Shown here in pieces: positions 15,932 through 23,949 of a DNA stretch of 25,391 nt. Position 1 is the first letter of the stretch, and each line of letters begins with the position of its first letter. The stretch comes from JBNLBT01 sp050303435. GTDB taxonomy: Bacteria > Pseudomonadota > Gammaproteobacteria > Xanthomonadales > Marinicellaceae. Where the stretch lies: assembly GCA_050303435.1 (NCBI GenBank), contig JBNLBT010000044.1:1-25391 (forward strand), written 5' to 3'. Below the pieces are notes generated by a model, which did no database searches, was not told where the DNA came from, and saw only the letters and a list, made by a program, of their open reading frames with translations. A program made the position numbers and the translations under genes.

Positions 15932-16737
15932 CAGGAGTCTTTAATGACGACGTTGGCTTTGGCCCGGGTCAACTGCCTGAATTTGCTCATCAGGCGGTTC
16001 TTCAAGGCACTGGAAATGCCTTCTCGAACGGATTCCAGACTGGGCGGCTCAAACGCCCGCACGTCTTCCAGATACAACACGTGCGCGCCAAACTGACTGA
16101 CCAGCACCTGCGGGTACACGGAGTTTTTCTGCATGCCGGGCAGCACCGCACGGAACGATTCCGGCACCTGATTCAGATTCACCCAACCCAGATCCCCGAT
16201 GTTGTTGATGCCGGCGTTGTCTTGCAGATACTGGGCCTCCAGTTCGGCGTAGTCCGTGCCCGCGCGAATGGCATCCAGGCTGCGCACCGCTTGCACTTCA
16301 TCCTTGTAAAGCAAATGATGCACCCGATATTCCACGCCCCCGGTTTGCGCCTTGACGCGTTCGTATTCGTTTTGAATCTCTTCTTCGGTGAGCGGATTCT
16401 GTTTCAGGTAGTGCTGCAATGCGGAGTTGGCCAATGACCGCATGTGCAGGTAGCGCAGCGACAATTTCTGGTCTTCGCTCAAAGCAATGTTTTGCGTCTC
16501 GGCGTAATGCGCCAATGTCATTTCCGTGATCAGTTCATCCAGATATTTGGCCCGCTGCGATGCGTCCGGGTTCTGCACGCCGGTGGCACCCAGATAGGCC
16601 TCAAAAAAACGCGCCGTGATGGGTTGGTTGCCCACCACAGCCAGCACTTCGGAATTGTCCTGGATGTCGTCTTTGTTTTGCTGTTTGCAGGCAAACAAGA
16701 AACAGGCGAGCACCCCGATAATCACTGCTTTTTTCAT
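15931..16737 (-). CDS. PpiC-type peptidyl-prolyl isomerase lipoprotein (SurA/PrsA-like)
   Basis: A 268-residue envelope protein. The N-terminus MKKAVIIGVLACFLFACK carries a lipobox ending at Cys17 (LFAC; Cys12 is a second, less likely candidate) and Lys at +2, so it is probably an outer-membrane lipoprotein. A SurA-N-like helical part (LAVVGNQPITARFFEAYLG) precedes a parvulin domain at about residues 135-225 (EYRVHHLLYKDEVQAVR, then NIGDLGWVNLNQVPESF and FGAHVLYLEDVR). The enzyme should isomerise Xaa-Pro bonds or chaperone exported proteins in the periplasm. Its start overlaps the bolA stop by 4 bases (ATGA) and its stop overlaps the start of the beta-helix gene by 1 base. Confidence 0.93.
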   Translation of the reverse strand: MKKAVIIGVLACFLFACKQQNKDDIQDNSEVLAVVGNQPITARFFEAYLGATGVQNPDASQRAKYLDELITEMTLAHYAETQNIALSEDQKLSLRYLHMRSLANSALQHYLKQNPLTEEEIQNEYERVKAQTGGVEYRVHHLLYKDEVQAVRSLDAIRAGTDYAELEAQYLQDNAGINNIGDLGWVNLNQVPESFRAVLPGMQKNSVYPQVLVSQFGAHVLYLEDVRAFEPPSLESVREGISSALKNRLMSKFRQLTRAKANVVIKDS

Positions 16738-17015
16738 AATTCATTTTCGGTTTTAACGTTGATTTCCAGCGCATGAATTCGCTTTTCCCGAATCAGCGGA
16801 TCCAGGTTTTGATAGACCTGACGGTGTCGCTTGATTCGATTCATGCCCGCGAACTGATCGCTCACAATGCGCACTTCAAAATGACCACCGCCGGACTGCG
16901 CCCCCGGATGACCCACGTGCAGATGGCTGTTGTCCAAAACCTCAATTTTGGCATCGGGCCACTGCGCGTTGAGCAGGCGCCGGATGGCGTCCAGGGTTAG
17001 GCTGTGCGTGTTCAT
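16734..17015 (-). CDS. bolA: BolA family protein
   Basis: A 93-residue BolA-fold protein with the family pattern NSHLHVGHPGAQSGGGHFEV, then VSDQFAGMNRIKRHRQVYQ and a conserved HALEI strand near the end. BolA proteins partner monothiol glutaredoxins, binding a [2Fe-2S] cluster, and influence morphology and envelope genes in E. coli. The ATG at 17015 fits the family length; longer in-frame starts upstream overlap the divergent promoter region and lack homology. In the Xanthomonas/Lysobacter group bolA is often followed by a ppiC gene, as here. It is first in the operon. Confidence 0.92.
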   Translation of the reverse strand: MNTHSLTLDAIRRLLNAQWPDAKIEVLDNSHLHVGHPGAQSGGGHFEVRIVSDQFAGMNRIKRHRQVYQNLDPLIREKRIHALEINVKTENEL

Positions 17016-17055
17016 GCCGTTGCAATCGGTCGGTGAAATCCGGGCCATTATACCG

Positions 17056-17061
17056 TAAAAT
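17056..17061 (+). promoter_or_regulatory. -10 box for arsC-wrbA
   Basis: TAAAAT lies 30 bases before the ATG at 17091 in the 75-base divergent gap with bolA. No strong -35 was recognised, so confidence is modest. Confidence 0.4.
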
Positions 17062-17090
17062 AGTGCTTTTTTTCGCCACAGAGTCGATTC

Positions 17091-17444
17091 ATGTCCGAAC
17101 CCGTCATGCTGCACAATCCGCGTTGTTCAAAATCCCGTGCCACCCTGCAATTGCTGGAAGAGAATGGCGCCACACCACGCATCATCCGCTACCTTGAAGG
17201 CGAACTGGATCGCGCCACATTGGAACGCATGCTCGATGCGCTGGCGCTTTCACCGCGCGACCTGCTGCGCCGCAATGAAATCGAATACAGCGAACACGGT
17301 TTTGCCGACGCGACCTTGGATCGCGACGCACTGATTGAACGCATGCTGCGCCATCCACGCGTCATTGAGCGCCCGGTGGTGCTGCTCGGCGATCGCGCCG
17401 TGATCGGTCGTCCGCCAGAGAATGTATTGGCCCTGTTGCAATGA
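17091..17444 (+). CDS. ArsC/YfgD-type arsenate reductase-like protein
   Basis: A 117-residue thioredoxin-fold protein with the ArsC signature HNPRCSKSRATLQLL; Cys12 is the catalytic thiol. The C-terminal HPRVIERPVVLLGDRAVIGRPP includes the RP-V motif that fixes the cis-proline. It is closer to chromosomal YfgD of E. coli than to plasmid ArsC, and no other ars genes are near, so a role in arsenic resistance is doubtful. Its stop overlaps the start of wrbA (ATGA). This arsC-like/wrbA pair is known in other gammaproteobacteria such as Pseudomonas. Confidence 0.93.
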   Translation: MSEPVMLHNPRCSKSRATLQLLEENGATPRIIRYLEGELDRATLERMLDALALSPRDLLRRNEIEYSEHGFADATLDRDALIERMLRHPRVIERPVVLLGDRAVIGRPPENVLALLQ

Positions 17445-18022
17445 CTTCGGTCCTGATTCTGTATTACAGCAAGCGCGGCAACACCGCAAAAATGGCGCGT
17501 CTGATCGCCCGAGGCGTGGCCAGTGTGGCCGATTGTCAGGCCACTTTGCGCTGCGTTGAAAGCACGGAACCGGAGGCGGTGCCAAGCAAAGACCCGGTGG
17601 TGTGCCATCAGGACATGCTCGAATGTGACGCCATGATTTTGGGATCTCCGGCCTACTTCGGCAACATGGCCTGCGCACTCAAAACCTTCATCGACAGCAC
17701 CGGGGATCTGTGGTTCTCTGGCGCCATGGCCGGCAAGCCCGGCGGCGTGTTCACCTCCGGTTCGTCGCTGCACGGCGGACAGGAAACCACCCTGATCAAC
17801 ATGATGATGCCTTTGATCCATCACGGCATGCTGATCGTGGGTTTGCCCTACACGGAAAAATCCCTGCTGTACACCCGCTCGGGCGGCACGCCGTATGGGC
17901 CGAGCCACTGGTCAGAATTTGAATCTTCCAGACCCATTGATGCGGACGAGAAATCCATGTGTCTGGCGTTCGGCAAACGCATCGCAGAAATCACCAGAAA
18001 TCTAAATTGCGCACAAAACTGA
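17441..18022 (+). CDS. wrbA: WrbA-type NAD(P)H:quinone oxidoreductase
   Basis: A 193-residue flavodoxin-like protein. The FMN phosphate loop is YYSKRGNTAKMA (residues 8-19), and GSPAYFGNMACALKTFID and SGSSLHGGQETTLINMM hold the isoalloxazine ring as in WrbA. It would carry out two-electron quinone reduction with NAD(P)H in the cytoplasm, limiting redox stress. Translation is probably coupled to the arsC-like gene through the 4-base overlap. Its last 32 bases also encode the end of the convergent CPBP gene. Confidence 0.95.
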   Translation: MTSVLILYYSKRGNTAKMARLIARGVASVADCQATLRCVESTEPEAVPSKDPVVCHQDMLECDAMILGSPAYFGNMACALKTFIDSTGDLWFSGAMAGKPGGVFTSGSSLHGGQETTLINMMMPLIHHGMLIVGLPYTEKSLLYTRSGGTPYGPSHWSEFESSRPIDADEKSMCLAFGKRIAEITRNLNCAQN

Positions 18023-19481
18023 TGCCCACTTTGGCTGAAAAATTGTACTGGCCCAGATGACTCTGATAAAACAGTAAAGCCAGCACCGCGTGTGAAATCA
18101 CCTGAGGCAACAGCCTTTGCGTGCGCAGAAAAAAATAACTCCACACCGAACCAGCCAAGAAAGTGACCGCCATCAATGTGGTGTTGGGCATGTGCGCCAG
18201 GGCAAACACGGCGCCGCACAGCGCGGCGATTCGCGTCCGATCAAGACGTGTGGTCATTTGCAGCCAGCGCGCCAGCAGCGGCCCCAGCAACACCTGCTGC
18301 ACCGCAGCCCACAACAGATAAGCCGGCAAGTGGCGCCACAATTCGGCGTCGGCCTGAGCATTCGAATACCCCATCAGCAGCCCCGCCACCGCCGCGCTGG
18401 CCGGCAACAAGACCACGTAGCCATGCAAGGCACGTGGTAGACCGTTGTTCAGCCAGCGCCACAGGGCCCAACCCGACAACACCAGCAACAGCGTCACCAA
18501 GACCGCGCGCAGCGGTGCAGATGCAAGCCAGTTTGCGTTGTGCAACAACCACAGTCCCGAGGTCATCGCCAGCGGCACTGCAAAGCGCTGCCACGTTCGC
18601 ACGGCCCCGGACACGCCGTTGCGCGCCGGGCCGGCGGCCAACCAATACATCAGCCACATGCCCATCACCAGGGCCATGTGGGGCAACCACTCGAGCCACC
18701 GATGCGCAGAAAGGAACCAGTGACCGGGCTGCCCTGCGTTGATGCTGCGGTCGAGAAACAACAGGTGATTGCTGCTGAAACAACGCGCCCTAAGCAATCG
18801 TTCATTGGCGTCCTGCAGGGCCTGCAGTTGACAGGGTCTAACGGCCGCGGCTGCGGGCTCTTGCCAGTCGATGGCCAATGGCAGGGCAACGCGTTGCAGG
18901 TGCACGGAGGCGGCCTCTGACGGCGCTGTGCGTGGATAAAACCGCAGCACCAGCGACTTGAATTGCATCGGCACTTCGGCTTTGGAGACTTCGACCTGAG
19001 TCGCTCCTGGCCCGCGACGCGACCAGTCCAGGTCCGACCAGGCCAATGCGTTTTCTCCAGTGGACACGCGCACACCTTGGGCGTAGTAAAACAGGTCATC
19101 GCGCCCGGGCGCCGTCAACTCAACGGTCATTTCTACGGGCCCGGCAAAGCGCCCTTGCACCAGCAATGTTGTGTGCTGTGCCCGGCTCACCACCCGCCCC
19201 GCCAGATCCAGGGAAATCGCCGGCTTGGCGCTCACAGCGACGATCCCGCCCGTCTCAGCACGTCGCCACAGGTCGCGAAAATCGCCCACAATGTCCTGCT
19301 CAGCGGACGCATTGAAACGCCAGTCCAGCGGCGTTTCTCCGTGTTGCAGCATTCGCCATTGCTGCGCCACAGAGGCGTTGATGTGTTGCTGCACAAACTT
19401 GATCGATTCGACCCAGCCAAGCAGCAACAGCGCGCACAGAAACAGCCAAAATAATCGCCCGCGCGGCGCTGTTTCAGACAC
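17991..19481 (-). CDS. CPBP (CAAX/Abi)-family membrane protein with a large extracytoplasmic domain
   Basis: A 496-residue protein with one N-terminal membrane segment (about residues 10-28), a roughly 230-residue soluble beta-rich part, then about eight hydrophobic segments. The last hundred residues align with CPBP intramembrane proteases: FALAHMPN with H430 is motif 2, and PQVISHAVLALLFY with H464 is motif 3. Motif 1, normally EExxxR, reads Q395-Q396-V-L-L-G, so both Glu and the Arg are replaced. It may be inactive, or an atypical member. The start codon is GTG with a poor ribosome site, 36 bases after the pyk stop, so the two may share a transcript. The stop lies inside wrbA on the other strand. 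Confidence 0.8.
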   Translation of the reverse strand: MSETAPRGRLFWLFLCALLLLGWVESIKFVQQHINASVAQQWRMLQHGETPLDWRFNASAEQDIVGDFRDLWRRAETGGIVAVSAKPAISLDLAGRVVSRAQHTTLLVQGRFAGPVEMTVELTAPGRDDLFYYAQGVRVSTGENALAWSDLDWSRRGPGATQVEVSKAEVPMQFKSLVLRFYPRTAPSEAASVHLQRVALPLAIDWQEPAAAAVRPCQLQALQDANERLLRARCFSSNHLLFLDRSINAGQPGHWFLSAHRWLEWLPHMALVMGMWLMYWLAAGPARNGVSGAVRTWQRFAVPLAMTSGLWLLHNANWLASAPLRAVLVTLLLVLSGWALWRWLNNGLPRALHGYVVLLPASAAVAGLLMGYSNAQADAELWRHLPAYLLWAAVQQVLLGPLLARWLQMTTRLDRTRIAALCGAVFALAHMPNTTLMAVTFLAGSVWSYFFLRTQRLLPQVISHAVLALLFYQSHLGQYNFSAKVGISFVRNLDFW

Positions 19482-19517
19482 GCCTGAAGACCCCGTGAAT
19501 CCGCCCCGGAGCAGCGC

Positions 19518-20954
19518 TCACTTCACCCGTTCCACGCGGATCAGATTGGTGGTGCCGGATTGCCCGAACGGCACACCGGCGGTGATCACAAAGCGTTCGC
19601 CAATGGCCGCCAACGCACGAGATTGGATCAGTTCATTGGCAATCGCCACCATTTCATCCGAATCTTCGGCGTCTTTGGCCAGCACCGGACGCACGCCCCA
19701 GGACAGCGCCAGTTGCTGACAGGAGCTGACGTTTGGACTGATCGCCACCACGGTGGTGGGTATGCGGTTGCGCGCCACCCGCAAGGCGGTGGCCCCGGAC
19801 GCACTGAAACAGCACAACACCGCGGCGTTCAGATTGCGGGCAATCTGACAAGCCGCCGAGGACACCGCATCGGGCGTGTTGTTTTCGGTGTACATTTTGC
19901 GGTCGACCATGCGTTTGAGATAATCCTCGTCGGATTCCACCGCCCGCGCAATGGTGTCCATCACCTGCACCGCCTGACGCGGGTATTTGCCCACCGCGGT
20001 TTCAGCCGACAGCATCACCGCGTCGGTGCCATCAAAGATGGCATTGGCCACGTCGCTGGCCTCGGCCCGGGTCGGCATCGGACTGCTCACCATGGTCTCC
20101 AGCATTTGCGTCGCGGTGACCACCGGGCGGCCTTTTTGTCGGGCCTTGCGAATCAGTTTCTTCTGCAGCATCGGCACTTTTTCTGCCGACAATTCGACCC
20201 CCAGGTCACCGCGCGCCACCATGATGCCATCGGCGACTTCCAGAATTTCATCAAAATGACGCACTGCGGCGGGTTTTTCAATCTTCGCCATCAGTTTCGC
20301 CCGGCTGCCGTGCTGACGCATGAAGTTGCGCGCCGCCACAAGGTCTTCCGGGCTGCGCACAAAACTCAAGGCCACCCAGTCCACCGCCAGGCGGGCACCG
20401 GTTTCAATGTCGCGGATGTCTTTATCCGTGATGGATGCAATGCTCAAATCCGCCGATGGAATGTTGATGCCCTTGTTGTTGCTGAGCACGCCGCCTTCCA
20501 GCACACGGGCCACCACGCGGTCGTTTTCGATGGACTGCACCGCCATTTTCAGTCGACCGTCGTCCAGCAGAATCAAATCGCCGGCCTGCAAATCCCGGTG
20601 CAGCAGAGGGTATGTCACCGACACGCCCGCCGAATTGCCCAGTTCACCCGCCTCGTTGTGCAACACAAACGACTGGCCTTCACGCAATTCAACGTGCCCT
20701 TCACTGAACCGGCCAACGCGAATTTTTGGCCCCTGTAAATCCTGCAGAATGCCGACCACCACCTGCAGGCTGGCGGCCACGTCGCGAATCATCTGCACGC
20801 TGGCTTCGTGGTCCGAAGCCTCGCCGTGGGAAAAATTGATGCGGAAGACATTGACGCCCGATTCAATCAGGCTGCGGATGCCATCAGGGGTGTTGCAGGC
20901 CGGCCCCAGAGTGGCCACAATTTTGGTTTTTCGATCGTTGACCAAGGCGTTCAC
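19518..20954 (-). CDS. pyk: Pyruvate kinase
   Basis: At 478 residues this is a full-length pyruvate kinase converting phosphoenolpyruvate and ADP to pyruvate and ATP. It has TKIVATLGPACNTPDGI at the N-terminus, NFSHG (40-44), the catalytic KIEKP with K224 and the metal/substrate site MVARGDLGVEL (245-255). The B domain lies between LQGPKIRVG and the SADLSIASITDKD segment, and the C-terminal domain ends GQSGTTNLIRVERVK. It resembles the PykA type. The start is GTG at 20954 with no clear ribosome site. It is probably co-transcribed with the downstream CPBP gene. Confidence 0.97.
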   Translation of the reverse strand: MNALVNDRKTKIVATLGPACNTPDGIRSLIESGVNVFRINFSHGEASDHEASVQMIRDVAASLQVVVGILQDLQGPKIRVGRFSEGHVELREGQSFVLHNEAGELGNSAGVSVTYPLLHRDLQAGDLILLDDGRLKMAVQSIENDRVVARVLEGGVLSNNKGINIPSADLSIASITDKDIRDIETGARLAVDWVALSFVRSPEDLVAARNFMRQHGSRAKLMAKIEKPAAVRHFDEILEVADGIMVARGDLGVELSAEKVPMLQKKLIRKARQKGRPVVTATQMLETMVSSPMPTRAEASDVANAIFDGTDAVMLSAETAVGKYPRQAVQVMDTIARAVESDEDYLKRMVDRKMYTENNTPDAVSSAACQIARNLNAAVLCCFSASGATALRVARNRIPTTVVAISPNVSSCQQLALSWGVRPVLAKDAEDSDEMVAIANELIQSRALAAIGERFVITAGVPFGQSGTTNLIRVERVK

Positions 20955-21128
20955 GCGGTAAGATTAAAGGCATCCAATGATAAACTTTTTTTATGAATAA
21001 ATCATGAGGCGGGCACAATTTGTTGCGCCGGCAGTCGCGCGTCGGCTTCCCGCCCCAGAGCTGTTGCACTCGCCTTCAGTGCACCACACGCCGCACGAAC
21101 AAATCGGCCGATAACTTGTCTACTGTAT

Positions 21129-21137
21129 TGGTATAAT
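21129..21137 (+). promoter_or_regulatory. Extended -10 promoter of the zinc-ribbon leader
   Basis: TGGTATAAT is a perfect extended -10 (TGn then TATAAT at 21132-21137). No -35 at normal spacing is present. A transcript from here would begin near 21143 and run straight into the alternative hairpins and T-tract at 21147-21192. Confidence 0.55.
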
Positions 21138-21146
21138 TGTTGCACC

Positions 21147-21192
21147 CCGCGTTGCGCGGTTCGGACACAATCCAACGCGACCGCGTTTTTTT
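21147..21192 (+). terminator. Terminator/attenuator-like leader before the zinc-ribbon gene
   Basis: AACGC (21174-21178), loop GACC and GCGTT (21183-21187) run into a T-tract (21186-21192), the form of an intrinsic terminator. Competing pairings exist: CCGCG-TTG-CGCGG (21147-21159), CGCGTTG (21148-21154) with CAACGCG (21173-21179), and CGCGGT (21155-21160) with ACCGCG (21180-21185), the last directly before the T-tract. A second TATAAT at 21192-21197 lies 23 bases before the ATG. The element is either an attenuator or the end of a roughly 50-base small RNA. Confidence 0.5.
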
Positions 21193-21220
21193 ATAATCAA
21201 CCGATGACTTGAAAATCACC

Positions 21221-21607
21221 ATGGCTTTGATCCAATGCCCCAAATGTCAGCAAACCATTTCTTCGGTGGCCAAGAGCTGCCCCCATTGCCAGCACACCGC
21301 CGCGGTGGAGGAACTGGAATCAAACGAGGAGAAAATCAGGTTCTTGCGGCGACGTCACCGCGATCGGCTGTTCCGCTTGCGCATGTTCAGTTATCTGGCC
21401 ATGGCGGTGGCGATGGCGGGCGCATTGCCGATGCTGTGGCATTACATCCAGTCGGCTGAACAGGGGCTATCGGTGGACTTGTGGCAACACCGCGGTATGT
21501 GGGTGTTTGTCGTCGGATGCGTGTTCTACTTCATACTGAGAATCTTCATCGTGCTCGCACAACGCCAACATAAAATGGCCTTGCGCACACTGAATTCACC
21601 CCGTTGA
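21221..21607 (+). CDS. Zinc-ribbon membrane protein of unknown function
   Basis: A 128-residue protein with an N-terminal zinc ribbon (C6, C9, C20, C23: CPKCQQTISSVAKSCPHC), a charged linker rich in Glu and Arg, and two membrane segments at about residues 53-72 and 92-113. Both the ribbon and the tail should face the cytoplasm. The ATG at 21221 is preferred over TTG 21209 because the ribbon then begins normally, though no good ribosome site is seen. I know no function. The gene is alone on the plus strand and its last 12 bases overlap the convergent sulfotransferase gene. Confidence 0.78.
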   Translation: MALIQCPKCQQTISSVAKSCPHCQHTAAVEELESNEEKIRFLRRRHRDRLFRLRMFSYLAMAVAMAGALPMLWHYIQSAEQGLSVDLWQHRGMWVFVVGCVFYFILRIFIVLAQRQHKMALRTLNSPR

Positions 21608-22630
21608 AGCGTCGCCGGGCTGTGCCGGCACCTGTGCCAACAATTCTGTGATCTGGGCGTTTTGCGCGTACACGGTGCGCAGCAACTCCTGCGCGCTGTG
21701 CGTGAACGGATGGGCCTGTTCTGCCCGCCGCCAGGCCGCTGCATGGTCCAGACGAATCTGTTTCAACATGGCGTGGGCAAAGTATCGACTCAGACCCAAA
21801 TCGTCCAACCAGGCGTCCACTTCCTGCTCGATGGCTTTCAGCGTTTTACGTTCGGCGGCGCTGATTTCATGCGCAGCGGCCGCACGTATCAATGCAGCAA
21901 CCTGCGCCCGTTCGGATGAGCCCCAGCCCAGTCGACTGCCCAGTTTTTTTACCACACGCGTCGATTTGAACACGTCGCGTTCAAGCTCAATGGGCAGGTC
22001 CGAATGCGCCGCGGCCATCAGCGCCGAGAGTCGCTGAAGGGCGCAGTGACGAAAAAAACCATGGCGTCCGGGCAGCGGCCGCAAGAACGGCAGATCGCAA
22101 GACAGGGCCTGGGACCATTGCATCAATTCATAGGCATCCGGGTGTGATTCATCGTCGCGCCATTCGGGCGGCATATGGCGCCGGCAGGACAACCAGTTTT
22201 GCACCACATCGCGTTGCACCGTGATGATCAGCGCTTCGGGGTATTGCTGCCGCAACCAGCCCAGCCGAAAATCCACGCGATTGAATTGCAACACTGGCAC
22301 GCGCGGCGCCGACAGCTGAATCAGATGATCGATGTGCCGTTTCAGCGCGGGCGCATCGTCGGACGCATGCAACAATAGATCGGTGTGCCCCAGTGCACGG
22401 CTGTGGGTATCCAGCGCTTCCGGCTGCGCCCGGTAACTGCCCCAGTAATCCTTCACCCCACGGTGGTCCGCTTTGGGTTGCACGTGGTGCACGTGTTCGG
22501 GTAAATTCGGGTGCAGCGGTTCGTACCAGGCGCAGTAAGCAGGCAAGACGTCAAACATGTGCCACAACAGCGTGGTGCCGGAACGGAAACGGCCGCTGAT
22601 GAATATCACTGTGGGGTGGGTGTTGGCCAT
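21596..22630 (-). CDS. Sulfotransferase family protein
   Basis: A 344-residue cytoplasmic protein of the PAPS-dependent sulfotransferase superfamily. The 5'-phosphosulfate loop is FISGRFRSGTTLLWHMFD (residues 10-27), and the 3'-phosphate site is LIITVQRDVVQNWLSC. The C-terminal third is helical and charged. It would transfer sulfate from PAPS, most likely to a glycan or a lipid-linked sugar. The substrate cannot be read. Its start overlaps the stop of the second sulfotransferase gene by 25 bases, so the two are in one operon. It is the third gene after the GT4 gene. Confidence 0.85.
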   Translation of the reverse strand: MANTHPTVIFISGRFRSGTTLLWHMFDVLPAYCAWYEPLHPNLPEHVHHVQPKADHRGVKDYWGSYRAQPEALDTHSRALGHTDLLLHASDDAPALKRHIDHLIQLSAPRVPVLQFNRVDFRLGWLRQQYPEALIITVQRDVVQNWLSCRRHMPPEWRDDESHPDAYELMQWSQALSCDLPFLRPLPGRHGFFRHCALQRLSALMAAAHSDLPIELERDVFKSTRVVKKLGSRLGWGSSERAQVAALIRAAAAHEISAAERKTLKAIEQEVDAWLDDLGLSRYFAHAMLKQIRLDHAAAWRRAEQAHPFTHSAQELLRTVYAQNAQITELLAQVPAQPGDASTG

Positions 22631-23949
22631 GTCTCCAGTTTAACCCAATGCAAGGCAAATCCCAAATGCCGCTGATCATCCGAAGCAAACGCCTCGGCGT
22701 GTGTTTGCACGGGTTCAAAATGCATCGCCAAACGACACAAGCCCGATGATGGCAGGCAATCGGCCGGCACCCGCGCCGTCAGCGTGTGCACCGGCCCGGC
22801 CTGCGCATCGCTGCGCCACTGCAAAGCCTGGCCGTTGACCGTCAGCCGCAGCCGCTGCAAAGCCGTCTCATCGACGCTGTTGATGACGCGCAACTGCAAT
22901 CGATACTCGCCCGGCTGCAGCCAGAAATCCAGATGAGAATCCTCACCAGGCCCGGACCACCTGAAATGGGTGCCCTCCGGCTGGGCCAGTTCACGGCGAT
23001 GCCAGCCATCGCCCAGCAACGGCTGATCCATCGTGAATTCAAGGCCAGCGAACCGCACGCGTGGCACACTGCGGTGTCGCCGGTCCAGCAAGGTTTCGGT
23101 CGAATCGGCGACGTCACGCCGAAATGGATGCAAGGTTTTGTGCATCCGCTGCAGGCGCCGATCAAACAGGGCAGTGGCCCAGCGATACAGACGCAGATCC
23201 CAGGGATTCAACGCTTCGACGCGGGCCCGCTCGGCGGCGGTGAGTTCCATGCGCTGCGGCGTGACGTTGAGTTTTTGCACCGCCCCCATGGGCGGCAATC
23301 CAAATTCAAAACACAACAGTTGCATGGATTCGCGAAAGCGCTCCTGGATGCCGAACCAGCGGCAGCGACGCACAAAGCGGCACGCGCGGCGGTGTCGGGC
23401 CGCATCGCTGATGCGTTTTGTACTGAGCCAATTGTGCTGTTTCAGGTGCGCCAGCGTGTGCGGCGACAGAAACACCGCCTGCGCCGACGGATCGCGCTGA
23501 AAATCAAACGACAGAAAACGCACCATGCGATCCTGAATCAGCGCGTGCAAGCGCGCGTCGTCGAGAAATCCGCTGAAATCCATGCCCGCGCGATTCAGTT
23601 GTTCGTGATACAGGGTGTTGGCTTCGCGGCGCACGTAGGCGTAGGTCGACACCGCCAGTGCGACCGGGTCACGCAGCATCGTCAAGCCATCCACGCGCCG
23701 GTCGGTGAGCAAGCGCACTCCGCCGCCACCAAAGTGCCCGCGGTACAGATTGTGGCGATTGAAATCGGCCGCCGGATCGGACACTTGCCGCCACAACTGA
23801 TGCGGATAGATGTCCCCGGCCGCCACCAGCCGATCCAACAGTGGAATCAGCGTGGTGCCGGCGGTTTTTGGAATGTGGGCAAAATACAAAGGCCGGGTGA
23901 CGCCGCGCACGCGACGTCTGCCCGAGATGCGCTCAAACCAGTTTTTCAT
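22606..23949 (-). CDS. Sulfotransferase fused to a C-terminal beta-sandwich domain
   Basis: A 447-residue protein. The N-terminal part has FAHIPKTAGTTLIPLLDRL (PAPS loop, HIPKTAGTT at residues 25-33) and LTMLRDPVALAVSTYAYVRR (3'-phosphate site with R-D-P), as in family 2 carbohydrate sulfotransferases. From about residue 310 follows a beta-rich segment (GDGWHRRELAQPEGTHFRWS, then LDFWLQPGEYRLQLRVINS and LRLTVNGQALQWR). It resembles beta-sandwich domains seen appended to bacterial glycan enzymes, perhaps for glycan binding. The ATG at 23949 has an AAGG ribosome site and overlaps the GT4 gene by 17 bases; its stop overlaps the next sulfotransferase by 25. Confidence 0.85.
   Translation of the reverse strand: MKNWFERISGRRRVRGVTRPLYFAHIPKTAGTTLIPLLDRLVAAGDIYPHQLWRQVSDPAADFNRHNLYRGHFGGGGVRLLTDRRVDGLTMLRDPVALAVSTYAYVRREANTLYHEQLNRAGMDFSGFLDDARLHALIQDRMVRFLSFDFQRDPSAQAVFLSPHTLAHLKQHNWLSTKRISDAARHRRACRFVRRCRWFGIQERFRESMQLLCFEFGLPPMGAVQKLNVTPQRMELTAAERARVEALNPWDLRLYRWATALFDRRLQRMHKTLHPFRRDVADSTETLLDRRHRSVPRVRFAGLEFTMDQPLLGDGWHRRELAQPEGTHFRWSGPGEDSHLDFWLQPGEYRLQLRVINSVDETALQRLRLTVNGQALQWRSDAQAGPVHTLTARVPADCLPSSGLCRLAMHFEPVQTHAEAFASDDQRHLGFALHWVKLETWPTPTPQ

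Noticed and set aside
17091..17444. Arsenic resistance operon
   Set aside because: Only the YfgD-like ArsC is present, with no arsR, arsB or acr3 nearby; it pairs with wrbA instead.
19560..20738. Long open frame of about 390 codons on the plus strand inside pyk
   Set aside because: Antisense shadow of pyruvate kinase, with His/Arg/Gly-rich low-information sequence and no ribosome site.
21148..21185. H-type pseudoknot from the two overlapping stems in the zinc-ribbon leader
   Set aside because: Both crossing loops would have zero bases, which is sterically unlikely, so the stems are better seen as alternatives.
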